From Mortierella alpina (lineage: Eukaryota > Mortierellomycota > Mortierellomycetes > Mortierellales > Mortierellaceae), in contig JANATF010000005.1 of NCBI GenBank assembly GCA_029449245.1, positions 2,790,001 through 2,854,000 on the forward strand: a stretch of DNA of 64,000 nt, given 5' to 3'. Positions 1 through 8,944 of this stretch are shown here, piece by piece (position 1 is the stretch's first letter; every line of letters starts with the position of its first letter). The notes below the pieces were generated by a model. It saw only the letters and a list, made by a program, of their open reading frames with translations. It did not search any database and had not been told where the DNA came from. Both the position numbers and the translations under genes were made by a program.

Positions 1-1
1 G

Positions 2-826
2 CACAGCCTCAAGGCTCACCCAAGCTTCAGACTGTTCCTTACCATGGAGACGAATCCCAAGGTGCCTGTTAATTTGCTCCGCCTCTCGCGGGTGCTGATG
101 TTTGAGCCCCAGCCTGGTATCAAGGCCAATCTGCAAGAGTCGCTCCGCGGTATTCCCGCTGCTAGACTCAGCAAGGGACCCATCGAGCGCGTGCGCCTTT
201 ACTTTATGGTGGCGTGGTTGCATGCTGTGATCCTGGAGCGTCTTCGCTATGTGCCTCTGGGATGGACTAAGGCATATGAGTTTAATGATTCGGATCAGGA
301 TTGCGCTTTGAGCACGGTCGACAATTGGCTGGATACAGTGGGCGCAGGCAGGGCTAACGTGTCGCCGGACCGCATTCCTTGGGACGCGATCCGAACACTT
401 TTGAGCCAGTCTGTGTACGGTGGTCGTGTGGACGAGGAAGCCGACCAGCAATTGCTGGAGAGTTTTGTCAGCTCGTTCTTCAAGGCCGAGTGCTACGATC
501 TCAACTTCAAGCTGGTCGAGTCCAGCGGCGAGGATGATGCAGGACTGGTTGCACCCGAGGGCACCAAGATGTCTCAGTTCCTGGAATGGGTCGATGAGTT
601 GCCCGAACGCGAGCCTCCAACCTGGCTACGTCTCCCTCCGAATGCAGAGCGTGTCCTTTCTACGCACAAAGGTATAGTGATAGTTCTTGTTCCTTTGTTT
701 GTTTTCTTCTGGCCATTGGTTATGAAATGGTCATCTAAACCTCTCTTGTCTTTTATAGCCATCACGATGCTTTCCAAGGTCAAGAAGATCAAGAGCCTTG
801 TTGACGACGACGACGATGATCTGTGA
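2..826 (+). CDS. DYN1: Cytoplasmic dynein heavy chain, C-terminal end (5' partial)
   Basis: This is the last part of the minus-end-directed microtubule motor heavy chain, which drives nuclear migration and retrograde transport in hyphae. The reading frame is open from base 2, so the gene begins upstream of the window and the ATG at 44 is internal. Exons are 2..671 and 759..826, giving 245 residues. The segment HPSFRLFLTMETNPKVPVNL and the motif WLHAVILERLRYVPLGW are typical of the AAA6/C-terminal region of cytoplasmic dynein. The protein ends in an acidic run of aspartates. The single intron (672..758, 87 nt) is a multiple of three and has no stop, so unspliced RNA would stay open. An AATAAA at 909..914 is a plausible polyadenylation signal. 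The gene converges on the SDS3-like gene, 187 bp away. The family call is secure. Confidence 0.93.
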   Translation, partial: HSLKAHPSFRLFLTMETNPKVPVNLLRLSRVLMFEPQPGIKANLQESLRGIPAARLSKGPIERVRLYFMVAWLHAVILERLRYVPLGWTKAYEFNDSDQDCALSTVDNWLDTVGAGRANVSPDRIPWDAIRTLLSQSVYGGRVDEEADQQLLESFVSSFFKAECYDLNFKLVESSGEDDAGLVAPEGTKMSQFLEWVDELPEREPPTWLRLPPNAERVLSTHKGIVIVLVPLFVFFWPLVMKWSSKPLLSFIAITMLSKVKKIKSLVDDDDDDL

Positions 827-908
827 ACAGAACCCTTGTTCAAAATGTCACTGAGCGCGAGTATGAGCCATGAAAAGAGCACAAGAAGAATGTGAATTAT
901 TGTTGGAG

Positions 909-914
909 AATAAA
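909..914 (+). promoter_or_regulatory. Possible polyadenylation signal of the dynein heavy chain gene
   Basis: AATAAA lies 83 bp after the dynein stop codon in the short gap between two convergent genes. The motif is seen directly; its use is inferred from position. Confidence 0.4.
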
Positions 915-1013
915 CAAAAGAAAGAAAAGAATGATGTATGATATTCATTCCACAGACAGACACTATGGAGTAGCCAAAAAAAAAAGGCTTTGTTGAGAGG
1001 AGAGCAAGGACGT

Positions 1014-2889
1014 CTACTTCTTTTTGACTGTCCCAGTCTTTTTTGTGGTAGTCCCAGAAGGCACGACCTAGAGTAGGAGCGAAAGTGAGAGAGAGCGTTT
1101 TTTTTTGGGGGGGGGGTTCAAAGTTAGGATGTATGACGTTTTTGCAGAGGTAAAATACGATTTAGGAGACGAGAACAATGCAACGAACCTTGCGCAGGCT
1201 GTTGAGATCCTCCAACGCGTCCGAGTCGACGGCCACCCACCTTACGGGGGCTGGCATGTTGGCCTTTCGCTTCGGTCCCTTGTTGATCTCTGTTTCCGGG
1301 ACACGCTTCCTGAGCTTCCTGGTGTGATGAGCCCTCGAGACTGGCTCCAGTGCAAAGTCGTTTGCAATGTCCAGATTCTCCTTGTCGTCTCTCAGTGCGC
1401 GTCGTTTGTTGTCAATGACGGCCAGCATCTTTTCTCTCAAGCCCTCGCGTTCATTCTAGTGCAAGGGAAACAAATAAACAGGTAGGTACGTTTGAGAAGG
1501 AGGCAGAGGAGTTCCAGATCCGTTCACGACGGGCGCAGATCGAAGGTCTTCTCGCTTGGGATTACTGCAGTTTTGGTGGTGGGGCTGTTTGCATACCATG
1601 TACTCGTCTTCGGCCATCTCTGTCTCCAGTTCATAAGCTTGCTGTGCGCATTCGAACTGGTAGTCTCTGTATAGGCGCGCGCTGGCAATGGCAGCATCCC
1701 GATTCTCAGCAAGGTCCTGCAATTGATCGTGAAAATCCGGATGTACGCCTAATAATGTTTTTTGAATTCAAATAGTATAACTCAATATCATTCCGATTCG
1801 AACATGAGATCAAGGAGAGAATGGATCCGTTTCCAGCCAACAGCGACAGGGGTTCAAAACTGTTACCATTCAAAATCGCATCCATTTCCTCCTTGTATCG
1901 TGCCATTTGATAAGAGAAGATTCTATGGTTGAAATGTCGAGTTGATTGTTCTTTTTAAGTAAGAGCGTTGCGAGGCATTGTGCACGGAAGGAAAAAAAAA
2001 GGTGTTGGATCCGACAAAACAAAGGATGGTTTGCCGATGATCGATGATCGTATGATAACAGGGCGCAAAATTTGAAGATCGTCCAGCACTTCCTTACGTC
2101 TGCTTATTCTCCTCAAACTCGAGCTCCAGTTTCAGTAGTCGTTCCTGGAACTGGCTCCTGCGCTTTTCCTTGGTATCTTTCACTTCGACGGCCACTAAAA
2201 AGCAAAGCAAAGCAAAGCAAAGGAAAAAGCCAGGTGTGAGAAAAAAATGATTCGGACCTGTGTATATCCACCGCAAGTGGTGGTCGGTGGGGTGGGGGGC
2301 TCATTCCTGAGAATAGCGAACACGCTTCTTTGATCTTACCATCCGACGAGGCATCAAAGTCATCTCCAAGAAGACTGCGTCCATCTTCTTCATCGTATTC
2401 CATAGCCCCGTCAAAGGCCGAATCGTGCTCGTCCATTTCAGAGATGAAGCCGCCGCCTGCAATGTATGAATCCTCGCTTTCTGAATGGGCGATGTCGTAG
2501 TACGCGGTGTTCACGGCTGTGGCTCCGTGCCCGTGCGCTGTGGCTGTTGCTGCTGCTGCTGCTGCTGCTATTGCTACTGCTGACGATGCACCCAACGGAG
2601 GTTGCTTGCTGTTGCTCCTGCGGTTGTCCTTGACACCACTGCTGTGGGATGCGTGCAAGCGCTGAGATTTGTTTCCGGCGGTCAAGGAGGAAGACGAAGA
2701 GGAAGTGAGCTTCTTGGATGGGACGACGGCTGTGGTGCTGGGAGAGTGGTTTCTGTGGGCAGAAGAGGTATTGGAGGAGGTGGTGGTGGAGGAGGAGGTG
2801 TGGACTAGGTTGCTGTTGCTGTTGCTGTGATGTCTTGATTCAGAGGTGGAGGAGGAAGAGAGCATGGCTTTTGGTGCTGACGGTGGCAT
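1014..2889 (-). CDS. SDS3: SDS3-like subunit of the Rpd3/Sin3 histone deacetylase complex
   Basis: Predicted nuclear scaffold of the Sin3-Rpd3 histone deacetylase complex (Sds3/BRMS1 family). Six exons on the minus strand: 2340..2889, 2098..2194, 1867..1922, 1597..1748, 1189..1455 and 1014..1067, giving 391 residues. Residues 1-180 are low-complexity (Ser, Asn, His, and an alanine run from a GCN repeat at 2547-2580), then acidic. The conserved part starts near residue 185 and contains KEKRRSQFQERLLKLELEF, then KEEMDAILNG, an HPDFHDQL segment and a long helical region through AIASARLYRDYQFECAQQAY, matching the Sds3 coiled coil and its HPD/Y motif. The tail is basic. The last intron uses a weak donor (GTTCGT) and its acceptor at 1068 is inferred from a short in-frame lysine-rich ending. 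The first intron holds an AAAGC pentanucleotide run. Family call is strong; exon 6 is less sure. Confidence 0.85.
2199..2222. repeat. AAAGC pentanucleotide run in an intron
   Basis: About five near-perfect copies of a 5-bp unit (AAAGC on the plus strand) lie just upstream (in gene sense) of the acceptor of intron 1 of the SDS3-like gene. Simple-sequence repeat; no function is implied. Confidence 0.7.
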
Positions 2890-3317
2890 TGGCTGGGTTT
2901 TCTTTGCTCAATCAGTCACAAGTTTTTTTCTCTCTTCTGTCTTTGTCACTACTGCCTCAAAGTCCAGGAGCTGCTCCCGCTTTCTATCCGCGACTGGGTT
3001 GTGCTGGCGTGCTGAGCTGTGCTATGCTGTGCTTGTGCCGTTGCCACTGCAGATGGGCAGCAGGGTCGAGCGAGGATGAGTCTGCGTGGTCTGCGTGGTC
3101 TGCGTGGTCTGGCGGGTGATGGGCGGATCAATCGAGTCGAGAGGGAGTGAAGGGGAAAAAGAGACCGCACACAGACAGCACCACCAATCAGGCAATCAGG
3201 CTCCCTCGTGCAGCGTGACAAGGGGTCGCGCTACTGATGGCTTGGAGGAATTTATTGCTGGTCTACTGTGCACACTGTGTTGGGAACAGGGCACAGGGCA
3301 GCACACAACGCCGCTTG

Positions 3318-4439
3318 TTATTCCTCGCCGTCCGCAAGTTCCTGGATCTTGGGAGCAGTGCCTGACCACGTCGAGGTTGCGTGGTACTCATCCTCCTTGG
3401 GCGCAGCCTTGGGCTTCTTGGTCTGGTTGGCCTGGCTCAGCTTGTTGGCGAGCGTTGGTTTTGATTTCGGGGTCTTGGCTGCGGATGTGCTTCCGGACGG
3501 TCCAGAGGCCTCCGTCGATGCACTGTCTTCACCTTCCTCTTCTTCTTCCTCTGTGCTGATGATCCTTCCTCGAGACAGGAACCCGCCCATAGTCTTGCGC
3601 TGTTTCTCGTCTGCCGCCTTGGACATCTTTTTCAGCTTGTCGAGTTCTGCTTTTACGCCGGGAACTATTGCAAAACAACCATTTTTTTTGTTTTAGTCAA
3701 GACGAAACTTGGATCAGATGCATTTGATATGCCCGCTCCTGTAGATCCTGAATCAACATCGTTTACCTTTCTCGCCCAAGCTCAAAAGATCAGCCTCTGC
3801 TCCAGCGAGATTTCCTTCGCCAAGTTTGGCCTGCGCACGGCGGAATTTGGCCTTGACGTTGTCTGGATCATTCTTCAGCGCTGTGTTGCAGACCTCGATG
3901 GCACGTTTGTAGTTTGCATTCTTGAGATGACAAGCACCCATGTTGGAATACACGACTGCCAGAGCCGCTTTGATGTCACTCTTTTGTGCCTCTGTCGCTG
4001 CGCCCTCCTGTGGACGCTTTGAAGACATCATGGGCATTCCTGACATTTGATTGTCCAGACCACTCAGTCCCAGGACAGCCTATTGTTCACAATCGAATGT
4101 CGCGTTAAGTGGGCGGGGCCTCGCCTTGTAATGAAAAACGTTTGTCGCATGGCCTCGAAAGAACACTGCTGCGGTCGGAGAGGAGCGGAGAGGGTTACTT
4201 ACGAGGTGGTACTGCATCAAGGCTAATTCATTGAAAGAAGAAATCCAACCCCCAGCAGAACAGTCTTGCTTAGCACAGGCCTCATTGCATTCAACAAATC
4301 AAAGACGAGGCATGTGCTTGTTTGTTCCTGGATGGAAAAGCGTGGACATACCGTTTTTAAGGTCGCCGGTTTTGAACGATTCATTTCCGAGATCCTTGTG
4401 GGCCAATGCTGCGACCATTTTCTCCTCGATGGAAGACAT
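3318..4439 (-). CDS. TTC9-like tetratricopeptide-repeat protein
   Basis: A 255-residue soluble protein with about three TPR helices-turn-helices and an acidic/basic C-terminal tail. Exons (minus): 4352..4439, a 20-nt micro-exon 4203..4222, 3767..4079 and 3318..3664. The N-terminal repeat (LGNESFKTGDLKNALMQYH), the middle repeat (YSNMGACHLKNANYKRAIEV) and the third (KAKFRRAQAKLGEGNLAGAE) fit TPR consensus. The wide loop between repeats 1 and 2 and the KFRRAQAK carboxylate-clamp-like helix resemble TTC9 and immunophilin-type TPR domains, which bind C-terminal peptides of Hsp90/Hsp70; that role is inferred. After the TPRs come FLSRGRIISTEEEEEEGE and a Lys/Pro-rich tail. The micro-exon is required, because without it the first repeat shifts frame and loses its second helix. 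It lies in tandem with the SDS3-like gene, 428 bp upstream of it. Confidence 0.83.
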
Positions 4440-5459
4440 TATGAATTATGCTGTTTGGGAGGACGAGATGTAGAGGGGAGACAGCAGAATTGAGTGTGCA
4501 CACAGGATGGACAAGCTTGGAAAGTGAAAGAAACAAAGAGAAAAAAAAAACTTTGAGCAAAGGCAGTGCGCGCGCGCCTTGTCTTGATTTTCAGGTCACA
4601 CAGACGTTCGTTGGACGCGTTGGGGGTGTCCCAGACTCCATGGACGTTGAAATCCTCTTGACGTGTGCGCAGATCTCGCAGGGAGCAGCCTGACCCTGTG
4701 TCTCTTCATCAAAAGAATGTCCTATTGCTGGATAATACTCTTCGTACAGTAGTCTACTTTTCTTCACGAGGGGTAATGTCCGAAGTGTGGAGTCAAGAGA
4801 ATCCATTAGTGCAACGCTCGAGCCTTGAGTTTGTCTCACCACAACACGGCAGGTGCCTAAGGCCAGTTTACGCCTGAGTAGCTCAGTCGCCGCGACTTAA
4901 TCCAGCAAGGAAGTAAACGCGACGCACCTATAGCGCCTAACAGCGGCTACACACGCCCACGCGCTGACTCTGGAGAATAGCCGAACTTTGGACTACATGA
5001 ACTGGGCCGCGAAGGCGCTATGTTCTTTTGCTTACCCAACTCCAGTCGCCTGTCCATAACATCTCTTCAAACAACAGCCGTGTGCAGCCCTTGTTAGTAA
5101 GGAGCAGAGATGCATAGACCATTGCAGACGCCACTTGTATAGAGAAAGGGCTTCTTAGTTCTGCCACAACAGCCTCCTGCTCTGCTCAAAGCCCGATGTG
5201 AGTGAGCGAAGCTATGTAGTATGTAGTCAATAATGATGTCAGCTCGGCAATACAGTAGAAATTTTCATAATGACCACTGGGCGAGCATGAGATCAAATTC
5301 AAAAGAAAGATCGGGCGAAATGCAACTGCAAAAGCGCATAAATAGCGAGGTTCGATCCCTCTCCTTCCTCCCCTCTCACTGTCCTCAACCAACCTCTTCT
5401 TACTGACACCTCACCAGCACTCGCAAAAACACTAGCAAGCACTCTCACACTCTACGACA
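4440..5459. other. Intergenic region between divergent TPR gene and PMP3
   Basis: About 1 kb between divergent genes. No start-codon-bearing frame here looks protein-like, and I see no tRNA. It presumably holds both promoters; the PMP3 side has a TATA-like box at 5338..5344. Confidence 0.6.
5338..5344 (+). promoter_or_regulatory. TATA-like box of PMP3
   Basis: ATAAATA about 120 bp upstream of the PMP3 ATG, followed by a C/T-rich stretch typical of fungal transcription starts. Inferred from motif and spacing only. Confidence 0.4.
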
Positions 5460-5823
5460 ATGGCTCTCACTTGCTCCGACATCTGCAAGTTTATCTTTGC
5501 TGTCATCCTTCCTCCACTGGGAGTATTCCTCGAGGTAAAACCCTGCGGGTGACACGCTACGAAACTCTTCGCAACCGAGTCATCATTCTTCATGACCGAC
5601 TTGTCCTTCTTCTTGACTGATTTCTTCCTGACTATAGAGAGGATGCGGCACCGACCTTCTTATCAATATCGTTTTGACCATCCTGGGATACATCCCTGGT
5701 AAGTGTGAACTCGTGAGAGAGAGTACTTGCCAGCAACGTGCAAGAGCGACGCTAACGATGTCTTACTTGGCAACTGTTGCTCTAGGCATCGTCCACGCTT
5801 TCTACATCATCCTAAAGTATTAG
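5460..5823 (+). CDS. PMP3: PMP3/UPF0057 small membrane proteolipid
   Basis: A 57-residue, very hydrophobic two-helix protein of the plasma membrane. In yeast, Pmp3 affects membrane potential and cation tolerance. Exons 5460..5534, 5638..5698 and 5786..5823. The first helix carries KFIFAVILPPLGVFLERGCG, the family signature (PPLGVF.E.GCG), and the second carries the NIVLTILGYIPGIVHAFYII type sequence that ends the family. Length matches the usual 52-58 residues. The start ATG follows a CACTCTACGACAATGG context. Both introns have canonical GT...AG ends and remove frame breaks, so the model is well determined. Confidence 0.95.
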
Positions 5824-6065
5824 TGTTCCCGGCAGAGGCGCCGGGAACAGCCACCGAGGGAAAGCCCCAAGTCCATGCCTCAGGCTCCTGTCCGACAGTC
5901 TTGTTCGCATTTTAGCCAGATAGTTTCAATAATACGTTTGCGCGCGTCATGCCGGGGTCATCAAAGCCCGTGGCTTTGAGAGTTCTTTTTTTTATATTCC
6001 AGACCTGCTCTGGCCACTTCCATAAGGTTTGAACCTTTACACAACGAATCAACAGCAGCTTGGAC

Positions 6066-7177
6066 ATGAGTGAGGCCGATGTCAATGTTCTGGACAATGA
6101 AGTAGAGACGGACCACCACAAGTACATGCGCGCTGCTCTGGATTTGGTAAAGCGCGTGGCTGCATCTCTGTCAAGCTCCTTGTGCCAAGCACACAGCAAG
6201 ACTTCCATCTGCTGGCTCGATCCAGCACCACCGCCCCACATTCTCACACGTTGACTCGTTTCATTTTGACAATTCTCAGGCTTTGGAGGCCCATTCAGTT
6301 GGAGAGGTGCCCGTTGGCTGCGTTTTTGTACATGGTCCTTCGAAGGAGGTCATTGGCCGAGGCAGGAACAGGACGAATGAGAGCTTGAATGTAATTGAAC
6401 ACGACACCGGGCCTCATGGAGCCTAGGCCTGACACTGATCCATCGCACGCCTCGACGCAACTTCCACTAACACCGACACTCGGTGTCCTTAGGGCACGCG
6501 GCATGCAGAGTTCGAGGGGATCGACATGATCCTGTCGCAGGAAAAGTACAAGCTCCAGGCCGAGGACAAGTCCAATAACTTTTGGAAGGACATCATCCTT
6601 TACGTGACGATCGAGCCCTGTGTCATGTGTGCCAGTGCTCTTCGTCAGTTGGGTAGGAACAAACTGAGCGATACACAACATCCGTGAAAGATGCAACTGC
6701 GTTTGAGCTTGCTAACATGACCCCACCCCTCTTGCCTGTAGGAATTGGACAAGTGTACTTTGGAGCAGGCAATGACCGCTTTGGAGGCAATGGATCGGTG
6801 TTCCATATCCATACGGAGTAAGCCCATGACTATCATTTTGCTATCCTGCATGCGCTCCATATCAATAGACTGGCGATTGCCAACCGGGTTCTTAGGCCAC
6901 TGTGTGCTAATGTTGTTACATGGACATATCCTACCAGTGTCAATCTTCCGCACACGATATATCCATCAGAAGGAGGATATTATCGAGGAGAAGCAATCAT
7001 GGTTCTACGAAAGTTTTATGTTGGAGAGAATACTCATGGTAAGTCGATCCGAGTCCTTGCAGCGGTTTCACGCAATGGTAGGTTTGGCCTTGGGGTTAAC
7101 ACGCACGATATTCCTCTGGGCTTATAGCACCCGAGCCCAAGAAGAAGAAGCACCGCGTGCTGAAAGAGGATCTATAA
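6066..7177 (+). CDS. TAD2: tRNA-specific adenosine-34 deaminase, catalytic subunit (TAD2/ADAT2)
   Basis: Catalytic half of the heterodimer (with TAD3) that converts A34 to inosine in tRNA anticodons. 192 residues from six exons: 6066..6146, 6280..6390, 6493..6652, 6742..6817, 6938..7038 and 7128..7177. The deaminase core is clear: AHSVGEVPVGCVFV, then the zinc ligand and proton shuttle TRHAEFEGID (HAE), then the two zinc cysteines in TIEPCVMCASALRQLG (PCxxC), followed by YFGAGNDRFGG. The C-terminus ends in a lysine run (PKKKKHRV), likely for tRNA binding or nuclear import. All catalytic residues are present, so the protein should be active. Length is normal for the family. Confidence 0.93.
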
Positions 7178-7224
7178 CGGACGCACAGCACTGCGATGAT
7201 GACGTTGAGGCATGCATATGAAAA

Positions 7225-7230
7225 TATAAA
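7225..7230 (+). promoter_or_regulatory. TATA box of the profilin gene
   Basis: TATAAA 134 bp upstream of the profilin ATG, in a 186-bp gap after TAD2, followed by a C/T-rich tract. Position fits a TATA element for a highly expressed gene. Confidence 0.55.
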
Positions 7231-7363
7231 GTTTCTTGTACTCTGTCAGGTCCGTACTACAAAAATTGTCGTTCCACCGGTTTCTTTTTCTCCACGTTTC
7301 CTTCTTTCCCCTCCATTTCACCAACACTGCTCCAGCACTCCCCCAACCCATCTTAATCACAAC

Positions 7364-8505
7364 ATGTCCTGGCAAGCATACGTCGACAGCAACCTTGTCG
7401 GCACTGGCAAGGTTGAAAAAGCTGCCATCTTTGGCCTCGACGGTAGTCTCTGGGCAACATCGTCTGGCTTCAATGTAAGGTTCATCTGATAACCAGTGGG
7501 TCATGCGCGTGCAAGCTCCGAGGAGAGCCACCCCTTAGTCAGGAATCCAACAAGACGACAACCTTCTCAATGAATCCACCTCTCAAGGAATATGGACGGT
7601 CTCGAATGTACATGCCGATGTCCAAGCAGGGAGCCTCGACCCATCATCACCTTGGCGCGTTGTCAGAGGATCGACTGTCGTGCGAGATGCAGAACTCAAT
7701 TGGTACACCTTTTTCACATCTCGATTCCCCTCATACTTGTAGGTTGCAGCAGCAGAGGTTCAAAAGCTGGTCGCGGCTTTTGTCGATACTAGCGATATTG
7801 CCGCCAACGGATTGTACCTTGAGGGCAAGAAATACTTTTACCTCCGGAGCGGTGAGAACAGCGTCTATGCCCGTCTCGTAAGTACATACCTTATATTCAA
7901 ATCTAGGGGGGGTACACTACACGACCTCCCCTCTTGTTTTCAGGCAGGAGTCTACCAGGATTCTTGAAAATCAAGCGTTGCAGCAATATCGAGAACCAGG
8001 ACCACCCCAGCAGGTGCAGAATGGAGACAGACGCCAGCAGTTTGCAGTATGTTTTCTTCCGCTCTTCATCGACTTGAAGAGCCCGCTTGGCTGCTTGGCT
8101 CTCATCGCGGTCTATTTATGTCGCTCTGCTATTGTGCCCCAACTTTGAGCAACAGCAGTGGAGCAGTATTCCTCATAACAAAGTGTACCCCCGACGGAGT
8201 GATCAAGATGAATTCTATTTCGTTATGCTCACCGCGTTTCTTCAAACTCCTTATGGTCGAAAATGATAGGGAGCTGCTGGCGTAACCTGTGTGAAGACCA
8301 ACCAGGCTGTCTTGGTTGGACACTATGGCGAGTCAATGCAGGCAGGAGATTGCACTGTCGTCGTCGAGTCCCTCGGGGACTACCTCCGCAACTCTGGCTA
8401 TGTAAGTTCTGGCGGGCTCAAAAGTCGCCAAGCCAGTGGAGATGTGTTTTGTATCGTGCGCAACTAAACGTCCTTGTTATTTTCTTGGACCTTGTTCTGT
8501 AGTAA
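7364..8505 (+). CDS. PFY1: Profilin
   Basis: Small actin-monomer and proline-rich-ligand binding protein; promotes ADP/ATP exchange and formin-driven filament growth. Exons 7364..7474, 7743..7877 and 8270..8401, plus a stop codon alone at 8503..8505; 126 residues. The start SWQAYVDSNLVGTGKV is the profilin N-terminal signature (W and Y of the poly-proline site), followed by AAIFGLDGSLWATSSGF. The third exon gives GAAGVTCVKTNQAVLVGHYG, the basic actin-binding face, and ends in YLRNSGY, typical of the family. Exon 2 to 3 joining (YARL-GAAGV) keeps the exact family length, which argues against using any of the 392 bases between them. The stop codon lies just past the final intron. Confidence 0.93.
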
Positions 8506-8944
8506 TCAAAAAGTACCCGTGCAAGGAGCAGCAGATCCCTTCAGGAATATAGACACCACCACCACCGCCATCACCTCAACCCAAAAAAAAAATATCACTT
8601 CCTTAATGAACTCCACTCATTTTGTGCCAGCATAATCGTGTGCCAGCATAATCGTATGGATTTATTGAGAGTGGTATATATCGATCGAAGTGTCTAAGAA
8701 AGGAGCAACAAGAGCATTACATTGCTTGTAACGGTGTTTCGTAAAGCACTGAGAAAGCGGTGTAGGGAACGCGCCCCCCAGTTCTCATGCTGTATGCTTT
8801 TCTAGTTCAAATCGGACGGAGGATGGATGCAAATGGATAATAAGGTGTTTTTATGAGATGACACTTTTTTTTTAATTTTTTTTTACAGGTTACTGGGAAC
8901 AGACAGTTATAGTTGCCAGGACAGGACAGGACAGGACACTCACC
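8506..8944. other. Intergenic region between convergent profilin and repeat-protein genes
   Basis: No gene seen. It contains a perfect two-copy 16-bp tandem repeat (8624..8655) and a GGACA run (about 8918-8937), the latter inside the fossil intron described for the downstream gene. Confidence 0.6.
8624..8655. repeat. Two perfect copies of a 16-bp tandem repeat
   Basis: The unit GTGCCAGCATAATCGT occurs at 8624-8639 and again at 8640-8655, in the 3' flank of profilin. No role is evident. Confidence 0.85.

Noticed and set aside
4591-4877. Minus- and plus-strand frames in the TPR-PMP3 gap
   Set aside because: The minus frame has no ATG start and neither looks like part of a spliced gene.
5345-5362. 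GGTTCGATCC resembling a tRNA B box upstream of PMP3
   Set aside because: The flanking bases do not form a T-stem and no matching D-arm or acceptor stem is seen; it lies in the PMP3 5' region.
7944-8052. Possible extra profilin exon between exons 2 and 3 (after a TTTTCAG)
   Set aside because: Including it introduces a stop and breaks the fixed profilin length; direct joining of exon 2 to 8270 restores the family sequence.
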